Below, in pieces: positions 44,318-53,772 of a stretch of 64,000 nt of DNA. The stretch is from JALOAT01 sp041685115 (GTDB lineage Bacteria; Pseudomonadota; Gammaproteobacteria; Thiohalomonadales; Thiohalomonadaceae). Each line of letters starts with the position of its first letter. The stretch's first letter is position 1. The translations under genes were made by a program, and so were the position numbers. Under the pieces are notes generated by a model. That model saw only the letters and a program-made list of their open reading frames with translations. It did not search any database and was not told the origin of the DNA. The stretch spans positions 1 through 64,000 of the forward strand of contig JAWLGK010000014.1 of assembly GCA_041685115.1 (NCBI GenBank), in the 5' to 3' direction.

Positions 44318-46963
44318 TTAACCCTTGCCTTCGAGCATTTCGATGATGCGGCTGCGCAGGCAATCCATCTGCGCGGGATCGGCGAGGGGTTCGTTGTCCT
44401 TGTCGGTGATGAAGAACACGTCTTCCACGCGCGCGCCGAGGGTGGCGATCTTGGCGTTTTGCAGGCGCACCCCGCACAGCATCAGTGCCTGGCCGATCTT
44501 GGACAGGATGCCGGGCCGGTCGGAGGTGACCACTTCCATGATGGTGCGGCCGTTGTTGCTGTCGTCCTGAAACGTCACCTCGGGCGGGATGGTGAAGTGC
44601 TTGAGCTGGCGCTTCATGTGGCGCTGCACGGTCAGGCTGGCGGCGCGCGGGTCGCGGATGAGCCGCGACAGGCGGGTCTGGATCTCCTTGATGCGGCGCG
44701 GGTCCTCGATGGGGGTGCCGTTTTCCTCCAGCACGATGTAGGTGTCGAGGGTGTAGCCATCGCTGGACGGCATGATGCGCGCATCCACGATGTTGAGCCG
44801 CATCTGGTCGAGTGCCGTGGTGACCACGGCAAACAGCAGGTCGTTCAGCTGCGTGTAGATGAAGATCTCCGTGCCGCCGCGCTGGGTCTCCTGGCGGATG
44901 AGGATGAGCGGCACCTGCTCGCCCTCGGTGCAGACCGCCTGGGTATGCCAGGCGATCTCGTCGGCGGAATAGCGGCCGAAGTAGTCGACGCCGAGACGCG
45001 CCCAAAACGCGTCCACGTGTTTGGGCGCGAGCGAGGCATCGCGCAGCAGGCGGCGTACTTCCTCCTCGGTCTCGCGGCGCAACTCGTCCTCGTCCATGGG
45101 GTTGGACAGGCCGCGGCGCAGGGCCCGCCGGGTGGATTCGTAGAGCTCGGCGAGCAGCGCGTCCTTCCATGAGTTCCACAGGTTCGGGCTGGTGGCGCGG
45201 ATGTCCGCCACGGTGAGCACGTACAGGTGATCCAGGTAGGTAAGGCTGCCCACGGTGGCGGCGAACCGGTTCACCACCTCGGGATCGCTGATGTCCTTGC
45301 GTTGTGCGGTAACGGACATGAGCAGGTGGTTACGCACCAGCCACTGTGCGAGCGCTGCGTCATACTCGCTGAGCCGGTGATCGGCGCAGAACTGCAGCAC
45401 ATCCGCTGCCCCCAGTTCCGAGTGGTCGCCGCCGCGCCCCTTGGCGATGTCATGGAACAGGGCGGCGATGAACAACACCTCCTGTTTGGGGATGGACTGC
45501 ATGATGCGTGTGCAGCGCGGGAATTCGTGCATGAATTCCGGCTTGATGAACCGCCGCAGGTTCTGCACCACGAACAGGGTGTGCTGGTCGACGGTGTAGA
45601 CGTGAAAGAGGTCGTGCTGCATCTGCGCGACGATGCGTCCGAACACGGGCAGGTAGGCGCCGAGGACACCGAAGCGGTTCATGGCGCGCAGCGCCGTGGT
45701 GATGCCGTGCGGCTGGCGCAGGATCTCCATGAACAGGCTGCGGCAACGCAGGTCGCTGCGAAACCGTTCGTCGATGTGGTCGATGTGGTGACGGATGAGG
45801 CGGATGGTGTTGGCGCGCACGCCCTTGAGCTCGGGATATTCCGCCAGCAGCAGGAAGACTTCGAGTAGCGCGAAGGGGTGGCGCCCGAACACCTTTGGGT
45901 GGCTCACTTCCACGAAGCCCTTGTGGCACTGGAAGCGTTTGTTGATGGGACGGATTTCCGCCGGTTCTTCCGCATACAGGAGCTCTTCCTGGAATAGCTG
46001 CAGCAGCAACTCGTTGAGCTGGCCCAGCTCCATGACGGTACGGTAGTAATCCTTCATGAAATGCTCGACCATGAGCCGGATACCATCGTCCTGGTAGCCG
46101 AACATGCGGGCCAGGGAACGTTGGTGGTCGAACACCAGGCGGTCTTCACGCCGGCCGGCGAGCACGTGCAGGCCGAAGCGCACCTTCCAGAGGAAATTCT
46201 GGCCGCTGATCAGGCGCTCATACTCCCCGGCGGTGAGAAAGCCGTGGGCCACCAGGTCCGCGAGGGTGCGCGCGCCGAAATGGCGCTTGGCCACCCAGCC
46301 GATCATCTGGATGTCGCGAAGTCCGCCCGGGCCTTCCTTGACGTTGGGCTCCAGGTTGTAGGCGGTGTCATGGAATTTGCGATGGCGCTCGATCTGTTCC
46401 TGCCACTTGGCCTCGAAGAACTCCCGGCTCGGCCATAACCGGTCGGGGCCGGTGGCGGCGCGCATGGCCAGGTAGAGGCCTTCGGCGCCGACGAGCAGGC
46501 GCGATTCCATGAGGTTGGTGGCGACCGTAATGTCCTTGGCCGCCTCCTGCACACAGTCCTCGACGGTGCGGACGCTGTGGCCGATCTCGAGGCCCAGGTC
46601 CCACAGGAACAGCACGAAGCGTTCGAGCGGTTCGCGCAGGCGCTCCATGGCGCCTGCATCGACCAGCAGCAGCACGTCGATGTCCGAATAGGGATGCAGC
46701 TCGCCGCGGCCGTAGCCGCCAACGGCCACCAGGGCCAGCTCGTCAGGGGCGGGGAAATGCAGGCGGAAGGCGTGCTTCAGCAGGTGGTCGAGCAGGGCGG
46801 CGCGGCCCGGCACCAGCTCTTCGGCGGGTGTGCCGGCCGCAAACGCCGCCTTGAGGTTTTCGTTGGCCTCCTGCAGGGCCTCCCGAAACAGGGGCAGCGG
46901 GGCAGGCTGCTCCGCCAGCCGGTGCTCGAAGGCAGCCGAATCGAACAGGTGCCGTACGTCCAG
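44318..46963 (-). CDS. glnD: Bifunctional uridylyltransferase/uridylyl-removing enzyme
   Basis: The 881-residue nitrogen sensor modifies PII in response to glutamine. It has a nucleotidyltransferase domain (GGYGRGELHPYSDIDVLLL in parts), an HD domain (FIAALFHDIAKGRGGDHSELG) and two C-terminal ACT domains. The first ATG/GTG/TTG in frame is GTG 46813. However, the 50 codons before it encode a good GlnD N terminus (DVRHLFDSAAFEHRL, then FREALQEANENLKAAF). The only start compatible with this is CTG 46963, one base after the map stop, with GAGGAG about 8 nt upstream. With it the length approaches the E. coli protein (890). Confidence 0.93.
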   Translation of the reverse strand: MDVRHLFDSAAFEHRLAEQPAPLPLFREALQEANENLKAAFAAGTPAEELVPGRAALLDHLLKHAFRLHFPAPDELALVAVGGYGRGELHPYSDIDVLLLVDAGAMERLREPLERFVLFLWDLGLEIGHSVRTVEDCVQEAAKDITVATNLMESRLLVGAEGLYLAMRAATGPDRLWPSREFFEAKWQEQIERHRKFHDTAYNLEPNVKEGPGGLRDIQMIGWVAKRHFGARTLADLVAHGFLTAGEYERLISGQNFLWKVRFGLHVLAGRREDRLVFDHQRSLARMFGYQDDGIRLMVEHFMKDYYRTVMELGQLNELLLQLFQEELLYAEEPAEIRPINKRFQCHKGFVEVSHPKVFGRHPFALLEVFLLLAEYPELKGVRANTIRLIRHHIDHIDERFRSDLRCRSLFMEILRQPHGITTALRAMNRFGVLGAYLPVFGRIVAQMQHDLFHVYTVDQHTLFVVQNLRRFIKPEFMHEFPRCTRIMQSIPKQEVLFIAALFHDIAKGRGGDHSELGAADVLQFCADHRLSEYDAALAQWLVRNHLLMSVTAQRKDISDPEVVNRFAATVGSLTYLDHLYVLTVADIRATSPNLWNSWKDALLAELYESTRRALRRGLSNPMDEDELRRETEEEVRRLLRDASLAPKHVDAFWARLGVDYFGRYSADEIAWHTQAVCTEGEQVPLILIRQETQRGGTEIFIYTQLNDLLFAVVTTALDQMRLNIVDARIMPSSDGYTLDTYIVLEENGTPIEDPRRIKEIQTRLSRLIRDPRAASLTVQRHMKRQLKHFTIPPEVTFQDDSNNGRTIMEVVTSDRPGILSKIGQALMLCGVRLQNAKIATLGARVEDVFFITDKDNEPLADPAQMDCLRSRIIEMLEGKG

Positions 46964-46964
46964 C

Positions 46965-47732
46965 TCAGATCTCCTCGCCGGTCCGCAGGGTGAGGACCTC
47001 CACGCCGGTCTCGGTGACCAGCACGGTGTGCTCCCACTGGGCGGACAGGGAATGGTCCTTGGTGACCACGGTCCACTCGTCCGGCAGCAGCTTCACGTGG
47101 CGCTTGCCCAGGTTGATCATGGGCTCGATGGTGAAGGTCATGCCCGGCTCGAGGGTGACACCGGTGTCCGGCTGGCCGTAGTGCAGCACCTGCGGGTCCT
47201 CGTGGAAGCCGCGGCCGATGCCGTGTCCACAGTATTCGCGCACCACCGAACAGCCGCTGTGCTCGGCGTGGCGCTGGATGGCGTAGCCGATGTCCCCAAG
47301 GCGCACGCCCGGGCGCACCATGCGGATGCCGATGAGCAGGCACTCGTGGGCGATCTGCACCACCCGCCGCGCCTTGATGGAGGGCTCGCCCACGCAGAAC
47401 ATCATGCTGGTATCGCCATGGAAGCCGTCCTTGATGACGGTGATGTCCATATTGATGATGTCGCCGTTCTTGAGCGGTTTGTCCGACGGGATGCCGTGGC
47501 ACACCACGTGGTTCACCGAGGTGCAGATGGACTTGGGAAAGCCGTGGTAGTTGAGGGGGGCGGGCGTGGCCTGCTGCACGTTTACGATATGGTCGTGACA
47601 GATCCGGTCCAGCTCGTTGGTGGTGACGCCCGGCTGTACGTGGGGGGCGATCATCTCCAGCACCTCGGCCGCGAGCCGGCCGGCCACGCGCATCTTTTGG
47701 ATATCTTCGGAATTTTTGATGATGATACTCAT
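46965..47732 (-). CDS. map: Methionine aminopeptidase, type I
   Basis: The 255-residue metalloprotease removes the initiator Met. Metal ligands lie in INMDITVIKDGFHGDTS, CGHGIGRGFHE, TIEPM and VTETGVEVLT. It is divergent from rpsB and immediately upstream of glnD, a conserved arrangement. Confidence 0.98.
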   Translation of the reverse strand: MSIIIKNSEDIQKMRVAGRLAAEVLEMIAPHVQPGVTTNELDRICHDHIVNVQQATPAPLNYHGFPKSICTSVNHVVCHGIPSDKPLKNGDIINMDITVIKDGFHGDTSMMFCVGEPSIKARRVVQIAHECLLIGIRMVRPGVRLGDIGYAIQRHAEHSGCSVVREYCGHGIGRGFHEDPQVLHYGQPDTGVTLEPGMTFTIEPMINLGKRHVKLLPDEWTVVTKDHSLSAQWEHTVLVTETGVEVLTLRTGEEI

Positions 47733-47773
47733 GGACGGGTTTCCTGAGGCGCGCGGGAGGGCGGTGTGCCGGT

Positions 47774-47802
47774 TTGTGGCGCGGGAACTCTTATGGTATA
47801 AA
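47774..47802 (+). promoter_or_regulatory. rpsB promoter
   Basis: TTGTGG (47774-47779) and TATAAA (47797-47802) are 17 nt apart, followed by a GC-rich discriminator (GGCCGGC). A GC-rich discriminator is typical of stringently controlled translation genes. Confidence 0.65.
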
Positions 47803-47808
47803 GGCCGG

Positions 47809-47968
47809 CTTCAACAGGCAAACTGTTGAAAGCGGGGGAATTCCCCCAAGGCAAACGGGGGGGCGACCCCCTTAATCCACACATGTGCCGGCACGACCGT
47901 CGGGGTGCCCGGGGAACCGGGTCGATGGCCGGGGCACATGGCGGCTCAACCCCGAAAGGAAAACTGTA
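47809..47968 (+). promoter_or_regulatory. Structured rpsB leader RNA (probable S2 autoregulation site)
   Basis: Between the promoter and rpsB lie about 160 nt with several hairpins: TTCAACAG/CTGTTGAA, GGGGGAA/TTCCCCC, GGGGG/CCCCC, and a long CATGTGCC pairing with GGCACATG. A structured leader where S2 represses its own operon is known in gammaproteobacteria. The assignment rests on position and structure. Confidence 0.65.
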
Positions 47969-48703
47969 ATGCCCAACGTGACCATGCGTCAGATGCTGGA
48001 GGCCGGCGTTCATTTCGGCCACCAGACCCGTTACTGGAACCCCAAGATGGCCCCGTTCATCTTCGGCGACCGTAACAAGATCCATATCGTCAATCTCGAA
48101 AAGACCCTGCCGCTGTTCAACGATGCCATGAACTACATGGGCAAGCTGGCGGCCAACAAGGGCACCATCCTGTTCGTGGGCACCAAGCGCCAGGCGCGCG
48201 ACGTGGTCAAGGCCCAGGCCGAGCGCTGCGGCATGCCCTTCGTGAATCACCGCTGGCTGGGCGGCATGCTCACCAATTTCAAGACCGTCAAGCAGTCCAT
48301 CAAGCGCCTGCGCGACATCGAGGCCATGGAACAGGACGGCTCCATCAACCGTCTGACCAAGAAGGAAGGCCTGATGATGCGCCGTGAGCTGGAAAAGCTC
48401 CAGCGCTCGCTGGGCGGCATCAAGGACATGAACGGCTTGCCGGACGCCATCTTCATCATCGACACGGGTCATGAGAAGAATGCCGTGGGTGAAGCCAAGA
48501 ACCTGGGTATCCCGGTGATTGGCGTGGTGGACACCAACAATAACCCCATGGGCATCGACTACGTGATCCCGGGCAACGACGACGCCCTGCGCGCCATCCA
48601 GCTGTACGTGGAAGCCGCGGCGGATGCGGTGCTGGAAGGCAAGGCCGCCTCGCCCACGCAGGGCACGAAAGACGAGTTCGTCGAGGTCGAGGAAGCGCGC
48701 TGA
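47969..48703 (+). CDS. rpsB: 30S ribosomal protein S2
   Basis: The 244-residue protein begins MPNVTMRQMLEAGVHFGHQ. The ATG at 47969 has AAAGGAAA upstream; an in-frame Met further up lies in the leader RNA and is rejected. It is needed for mRNA binding on the 30S subunit. tsf follows after a hairpin. Confidence 0.99.
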   Translation: MPNVTMRQMLEAGVHFGHQTRYWNPKMAPFIFGDRNKIHIVNLEKTLPLFNDAMNYMGKLAANKGTILFVGTKRQARDVVKAQAERCGMPFVNHRWLGGMLTNFKTVKQSIKRLRDIEAMEQDGSINRLTKKEGLMMRRELEKLQRSLGGIKDMNGLPDAIFIIDTGHEKNAVGEAKNLGIPVIGVVDTNNNPMGIDYVIPGNDDALRAIQLYVEAAADAVLEGKAASPTQGTKDEFVEVEEAR

Positions 48704-48726
48704 GCGACAGCTCGCATGCGTTGAAG

Positions 48727-48751
48727 AAAAAGGGGGCCATGCCCCCTTTTT
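48727..48751 (+). terminator. Terminator or attenuator between rpsB and tsf
   Basis: AAAAAGGGGGC and GCCCCCTTTTT form an 11-bp stem around CAT, ending in T residues. Partial termination here would give more S2 than EF-Ts message, as known for the enteric rpsB-tsf operon. Confidence 0.85.
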
Positions 48752-48809
48752 CGAATCCACACACCGGGCGCCGCGGCGTGGCGCCCCAACCGCTTAGGGG
48801 AAGCAGACA

Positions 48810-49688
48810 ATGGCAGAAATCACCGCACAAATGGTCAAGGAACTGCGCGAGCGCACCGGCGCCGGCATGATGGAATGCAAGAAGGCGCTGACCGAGACGA
48901 ACGGCGACCTTGAAGCCGCCATCGAGCACATGCGCAAGTCCGGTGCCGCCAAGGCCGACAAGAAGGCCGGCCGCACCGCCGCCGAAGGCGTCATCGCCAT
49001 CCAGGGCGACGCCAAGCGCCTGGCCATGGTGGAAGTGAACTGTGAGACCGACTTCGTGGCCAAGGGCGATGACTTCCAGGCCATGGCCAACGCCATCGCG
49101 AAGCAGGTGCTGGCCGACAAGCCCGCCGACGTGGATGCCCTGATGGCCCTGTCGCTGGAGGGCGGTGCGTCCATCGCCGACACCCTCAAGGAACAGATCG
49201 CCAAGCTCGGCGAGAACATGACCGTGCGCCGTTTCTCCCTGTTCGAAACCGCCAACGGCTTCCTGGAGTTCTACCGTCACGGCACCCGCATCGGCGTGGT
49301 GGTGGAGATGGAAGGCGGCAACGCCCAGCTGGCCAAGGACATCGCCATGCATGTGGCGGCGAGCCGCCCCATCTGCGTGTCCTCCGAGCAGGTCGCGCCC
49401 GAGCTGATCGCCAAGGAGCGTGAGATCTACACCGCCCAGGCCGCCGAGAGCGGCAAGCCCGTCGAGATCGTCGCCAAGATGGTGGAAGGCCGCGTGCAGA
49501 AGTTCCTGAAGGAAGTGACCCTGCTCGGCCAGCCGTTCGTGAAGAACCCGGACGAGACCGTGGAAAAGCTGCTGAAGAACGCTGGCGCCAAGGTCATCGG
49601 TTTCGAGCGCTTCGAAGTGGGCGAGGGCATCGAGAAGAAGAAGGTGGACTTCGCCGAAGAGGTCATGGCGACCGCGCGCGGAAACTGA
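48810..49688 (+). CDS. tsf: Elongation factor Ts
   Basis: The 292-residue guanine nucleotide exchange factor of EF-Tu has the signature LRERTGAGMMECKKAL near the N terminus and VNCETDFVAKGDDF. pyrH begins 3 nt after its stop. Confidence 0.99.
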   Translation: MAEITAQMVKELRERTGAGMMECKKALTETNGDLEAAIEHMRKSGAAKADKKAGRTAAEGVIAIQGDAKRLAMVEVNCETDFVAKGDDFQAMANAIAKQVLADKPADVDALMALSLEGGASIADTLKEQIAKLGENMTVRRFSLFETANGFLEFYRHGTRIGVVVEMEGGNAQLAKDIAMHVAASRPICVSSEQVAPELIAKEREIYTAQAAESGKPVEIVAKMVEGRVQKFLKEVTLLGQPFVKNPDETVEKLLKNAGAKVIGFERFEVGEGIEKKKVDFAEEVMATARGN

Positions 49689-49691
49689 GCC

Positions 49692-50423
49692 ATGACGGAC
49701 AGCGCCAAGCCGGTCTACAAGCGCGTCCTCATCAAGTTCAGCGGTGAGGCGCTGATGGGCGATCAGCAGTTCGGGATCGCCCCGGAGATCGTCAAGCGAG
49801 TGGCGGCCGAAATTGCCGACCTGGTGCGCTCCGGCGTCCAGGTCGGCGTCGTGCTGGGCGGCGGAAACATCTTCCGCGGTGTCAGCCTGGCCTCGGCCGG
49901 CATGGAGCGCGCCACCGCGGACCAGATCGGCATGCTGGCCACGGTGATCAATGCCCTGTCGCTGCAGGACGCCCTCGAGCACGAGAACCTCAAGTGCCGC
50001 GTGATGTCCGCGCTGCCGATCCATCAGGTGTGCGAGGATTACATCCGCCGCCGCGCCATCCGCCACCTGGAGAAGGGGCGTGTGGTGGTTTTCGCCGCGG
50101 GCACCGGCAATCCGTTCTTCACCACGGATTCCGCCGCCAGCCTGCGCGGCATCGAAATCGGTGCGGAGCTGGTGCTGAAGGCCACCAAGGTCGACGGCAT
50201 CTATTCCGCCGACCCGAAGAAGGACCCGACCGCCAAGCGCTACGACCGCCTCACCTATGACGAGGCGCTGGAGCGCAAGCTCGGTGTGATGGACGCCACC
50301 GCCATCGTCCTGTGCCGTGAGCAGAACCTGCCGTTGCGCGTGTACGACATGAACAAGCCCGGGGCGCTGCGCCGTATCATCCTGGGCGAGAATGAAGGCA
50401 CGTTGGTGGAACGTGGAGACTGA
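49692..50423 (+). CDS. pyrH: UMP kinase
   Basis: The 243-residue amino-acid-kinase-fold enzyme (KRVLIKFSGEALMG, VLGGGNIFRG, AAGTGNPFFTTD, KVDGIYSADPKKD) phosphorylates UMP. It sits between tsf and frr with 3-nt gaps on each side, so all are likely one transcript. Confidence 0.98.
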   Translation: MTDSAKPVYKRVLIKFSGEALMGDQQFGIAPEIVKRVAAEIADLVRSGVQVGVVLGGGNIFRGVSLASAGMERATADQIGMLATVINALSLQDALEHENLKCRVMSALPIHQVCEDYIRRRAIRHLEKGRVVVFAAGTGNPFFTTDSAASLRGIEIGAELVLKATKVDGIYSADPKKDPTAKRYDRLTYDEALERKLGVMDATAIVLCREQNLPLRVYDMNKPGALRRIILGENEGTLVERGD

Positions 50424-50426
50424 CGC

Positions 50427-50984
50427 ATGATCAACGACACAAAGAAAAGCGCTGAAAACCGCATGCAGAAGAGCCTGGAGACGCTCAAGCACGAGCTCGC
50501 CAAGCTGCGTACCGGCCGTGCCCATCCGAGTCTGCTCGAACACGTCATGGTCGACTATTACGGCTCCCCGGTGCCCATCAACCAGGTCGCCAACGTGACC
50601 GCGGAAGATGCGCGTACCCTGGCCGTCTCGCCCTGGGAGAAGACCATGGTCGGTCCCATCGAGAAGGCCATCATGACCTCCGATCTGGGCCTGAATCCGA
50701 ACACCACCGGCACGCTCATTCGCGTGCCCATGCCGGCGCTCACCGAGGAGCGTCGCCGCGAAATGATCAAGGTGGTGAAGCATGAGGGTGAGAACGCCAA
50801 GGTCGCCATCCGCAACATCCGCCGCGACGCCAACGCCGAGGTGAAGGTGCTGCTCAAGGACAAGAAGATCAGCCAGGACGACGAGCGCCGCGCGGAGGAT
50901 GAGATCCAGAAGCTCACGGATCGCTACATCGCCGAGGTGGACAAGCTCGTCCAGTCCAAAGAAAAGGACATGATGGAACTCTGA
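50427..50984 (+). CDS. frr: Ribosome recycling factor
   Basis: The 185-residue protein has the two-domain RRF sequence (LRTGRAHPSLLEHVMVDYYG; KVAIRNIRRDAN). It splits post-termination ribosomes together with EF-G. It is 3 nt after pyrH. Confidence 0.99.
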   Translation: MINDTKKSAENRMQKSLETLKHELAKLRTGRAHPSLLEHVMVDYYGSPVPINQVANVTAEDARTLAVSPWEKTMVGPIEKAIMTSDLGLNPNTTGTLIRVPMPALTEERRREMIKVVKHEGENAKVAIRNIRRDANAEVKVLLKDKKISQDDERRAEDEIQKLTDRYIAEVDKLVQSKEKDMMEL

Positions 50985-51030
50985 TCGGCCGGGCGGTTCC
51001 GGCCTTGCCTGCCGCCCCGACGAGACAACC

Positions 51031-51786
51031 ATGGCCGAGAAGGATCCCAGTTCCTCCACGAGCCTGCCCCGGCACGTTGCCATGATCATGGATGGCAACG
51101 GGCGCTGGGCGCGCAGGCGTTTCCTGCCCCGTTTCGCCGGTCACAAGGCCGGACTCGAAACCGTTCGGGCAATGGTCAAGGCGTGCCTGGAACAGGGCAT
51201 CGCTACACTCACGCTGTTCGCCTTCAGCAGCGAGAACTGGCGCCGTCCGCCCGAAGAGGTGGGTCTGCTCATGAACCTGTTCCTCACCGCGCTGGAACGC
51301 GAGGTGACCAAGCTGCACGAATACGGTGTCCAGTTGCGGGTGATCGGCGACCGTGGCGCTTTTCCCGAGGAATTGCAGGCCCGCATCGCCGCGGCCGAGG
51401 CGCTGACCGCCGACAACCGGGCGCTGGTGCTGGTTATTGCTGCCAATTACGGCGGGCGCTGGGACGTGACCCAGGCCGTGCGCAAGCTGGCCGAGGCGGT
51501 GCAGGCGGGTACGCTCGACCCGGCCGAGGTCACGGAACAGCGGCTCGCCGCCGAGCTGAGCCTGGCCGATCTGCCGGAACCCGATCTGTTCATCCGCACC
51601 GGCGGCGAGCAGCGCATCAGCAACTTCCTGTTGTGGCAGCTCGCCTATACGGAGTTGTATTTCACCCCCATTCTCTGGCCGGACTTCGATGCCGCCGCGT
51701 TCGCGGAGGCCTTGACGTCCTTCGCCACGCGCCAGCGGCGTTTCGGACGCACCGGCGAACAAGTGGAGCAGTCTTCCGGTGCTTAA
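51031..51786 (+). CDS. uppS: Undecaprenyl diphosphate synthase
   Basis: The 251-residue cis-prenyltransferase shows MIMDGNGRWARRR with the catalytic Asp, HKAGLETVR, LFAFSSENWRRP and the C-terminal DLFIRTGGEQRISNF. It makes the C55 lipid carrier for peptidoglycan and O-antigen. cdsA overlaps its end by 8 nt. Confidence 0.98.
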   Translation: MAEKDPSSSTSLPRHVAMIMDGNGRWARRRFLPRFAGHKAGLETVRAMVKACLEQGIATLTLFAFSSENWRRPPEEVGLLMNLFLTALEREVTKLHEYGVQLRVIGDRGAFPEELQARIAAAEALTADNRALVLVIAANYGGRWDVTQAVRKLAEAVQAGTLDPAEVTEQRLAAELSLADLPEPDLFIRTGGEQRISNFLLWQLAYTELYFTPILWPDFDAAAFAEALTSFATRQRRFGRTGEQVEQSSGA

Positions 51787-52594
51787 GCAGCGTGTCCTCA
51801 CGGCCCTCATCATCGCGCCGATCATCATCCTCATCACCCTCTATGCCCCCACCGCCGTGTTCGGCGTGGTGGTCGCGCTGGTGCTCGCGCTGGCGGCGTG
51901 GGAATGGGCGGGCCTGGCCGGGCTGAGCGGTACCCCGCGCTACTCCTATACCGCCACGGTGCTGCTGGTGCTCGGCCTGCTCAACCGCATGTTGCCCACC
52001 GAACCCTTGATCAGCCTCGTCATCATCAGCGTCGGCGTGATCTGGTGGGCGGCGGCATTCCTGTTCGTGATGGCCTTTCCGCTGCTCAGCGGTTTCTTCC
52101 AGTCGTACGCCATCCGCGCGCTCACCGGCCTGCTGGTGCTGATGCCGGCCCATGCCGGCCTGCTGCTGCTGCACCAGGGCGACCCGCGCGCGGCGCTGCT
52201 GGTGATGGTGCTGGTCTCCTTTGCCGACATCGGCGCCTATTTCGCCGGGCGCGCCTTCGGCCGGCGCAAGCTGGCCCCGCGCGTCAGCCCGGGCAAGACC
52301 TGGGAAGGGCTCGGCGGGGCCGTGGTACTGACCCTGGCCATCGCCTTCGGCGCGGCGCGGTTATTCGCCATCCCGGACACCGTCCTGCTCGGTTTCCTGG
52401 CCGTGTGCCTGGTGACCGTCCTGGCGTCGGTGGTCGGCGACCTGACCGAAAGCATGTTCAAGCGCATGGCCGGGGCTAAGGACAGCGGTCATCTGCTGCC
52501 GGGTCACGGCGGGGTGCTCGATCGCCTGGACAGCATCACTGCCGCGGCGCCCGTATTCGCCCTCGGCCTGGTATGGCTGAAGATCGCCGCATGA
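51779..52594 (+). CDS. cdsA: Phosphatidate cytidylyltransferase
   Basis: The 271-residue polytopic membrane enzyme forms CDP-diacylglycerol. The C-terminal signature is intact (SMFKRMAGAKDSGHLLPGHG, then GVLDRLDS). Translation starts at GTG 51779 inside uppS; the stop overlaps the dxr ATG. Confidence 0.96.
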   Translation: MLKQRVLTALIIAPIIILITLYAPTAVFGVVVALVLALAAWEWAGLAGLSGTPRYSYTATVLLVLGLLNRMLPTEPLISLVIISVGVIWWAAAFLFVMAFPLLSGFFQSYAIRALTGLLVLMPAHAGLLLLHQGDPRAALLVMVLVSFADIGAYFAGRAFGRRKLAPRVSPGKTWEGLGGAVVLTLAIAFGAARLFAIPDTVLLGFLAVCLVTVLASVVGDLTESMFKRMAGAKDSGHLLPGHGGVLDRLDSITAAAPVFALGLVWLKIAA

Positions 52595-53772
52595 AGGGCA
52601 TCACCGTCCTCGGGTCCACCGGCTCCATCGGCGTCAGTACGCTGGATGTGATCGCCCGGCATCCGGGGCGCTACCGCGTGGTGGCGCTCACCGCCAATAC
52701 CCAGGTGGAGCGCATGACGGCGCAGTGCCTGGCCACGCGCCCGGAGTTCGCCGTGATGGTGGACGAGGATGCCGCGGCGCAGCTGTCCGAGCGCCTGCGC
52801 GGGCCGGCGCCGGAGGTACAGGTGCTGTCCGGCATGGCCGGCCTGGAAAAGGTCGCGGGCCTGCCGCAGACGGATTACGTGATGGCCGCCATCATCGGGG
52901 CGGCGGGCCTGAGGCCGACCCTGGCGGCGGCGCGCGCCGGCAAGCGTGTGCTGCTCGCCAACAAGGAGGCCCTGGTCATGTCGGGGCGCATCTTCATGGA
53001 TGAGGTGCGGCGCAGCGGCGCCGAGCTGTTGCCCATCGACAGCGAGCACAATGCGGTATTCCAGTGCATGCCGCCCGACTTCGGGCGCGGCCTTTCCGAA
53101 GTCGGCGTACGGCGTATCCTGCTCACCGCCTCGGGCGGGCCGTTCCGCGACACGCCCCTCGCGGCCCTCGCCGACGTGACACCCGAACAGGCGGTGGCCC
53201 ACCCCAACTGGAACATGGGTCGCAAGATCTCGGTGGACTCGGCCACCATGATGAACAAGGGCCTGGAGGTCATCGAGGCCTGCTGGTTGTTCGACACCGA
53301 CCCGGCCCATATCCAAGTGGTGCTGCATCCGCAGAGCGTGGTTCATTCCATGGTGGAATACGTGGACGGTTCGGTGCTGGCGCAGCTCGGCAACCCGGAC
53401 ATGCGTACGCCTATCGCCCACGCCCTGGCCTGGCCCGAGCGCATCGCATCGGGGGTGGCGAGCCTGGATTTCCTCGCCCTTTCGCACCTGGACTTCCGCG
53501 CGCCCGACCTGATACGGTTTCCGTGCCTGCGCCTGGCCGTGGCGGCCATGGAGGCGGGCGGCACCGCACCTGCGGTGCTCAACGCGGCCAACGAGGTGGC
53601 GGTGGATGCCTTCCTGAATGGGCGCGTGCGCTTTACCGACATTCCTGCCATCATCGAAGCCAGCCTCGCCGCCGTGGCGCGCAGCGAGGCCGATACGCTC
53701 GAGCAGATCCTCGCCGCCGATGTTGCCGCGCGCGACGCGGCGGTTCGGCTAGTGAAAAAGGCCTCCCGATGA
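52591..53772 (+). CDS. dxr: 1-Deoxy-D-xylulose 5-phosphate reductoisomerase
   Basis: The 393-residue NADPH enzyme of the MEP isoprenoid route has GSTGSIGVSTLDVI, the substrate/metal region LPIDSEHNAVFQC and NMGRKISVDSATMMNKGLEV. The ATG at 52591 overlaps the cdsA stop. It provides the precursors used by uppS nearby. Confidence 0.98.
   Translation: MKGITVLGSTGSIGVSTLDVIARHPGRYRVVALTANTQVERMTAQCLATRPEFAVMVDEDAAAQLSERLRGPAPEVQVLSGMAGLEKVAGLPQTDYVMAAIIGAAGLRPTLAAARAGKRVLLANKEALVMSGRIFMDEVRRSGAELLPIDSEHNAVFQCMPPDFGRGLSEVGVRRILLTASGGPFRDTPLAALADVTPEQAVAHPNWNMGRKISVDSATMMNKGLEVIEACWLFDTDPAHIQVVLHPQSVVHSMVEYVDGSVLAQLGNPDMRTPIAHALAWPERIASGVASLDFLALSHLDFRAPDLIRFPCLRLAVAAMEAGGTAPAVLNAANEVAVDAFLNGRVRFTDIPAIIEASLAAVARSEADTLEQILAADVAARDAAVRLVKKASR

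Noticed and set aside
48456..51098. An 880-codon open frame on the minus strand opposite tsf, pyrH and frr
   Set aside because: It is the antisense of three certain genes in GC-rich DNA, has no family similarity, and is rich in His, Gly, Leu and Arg as shadow frames are.
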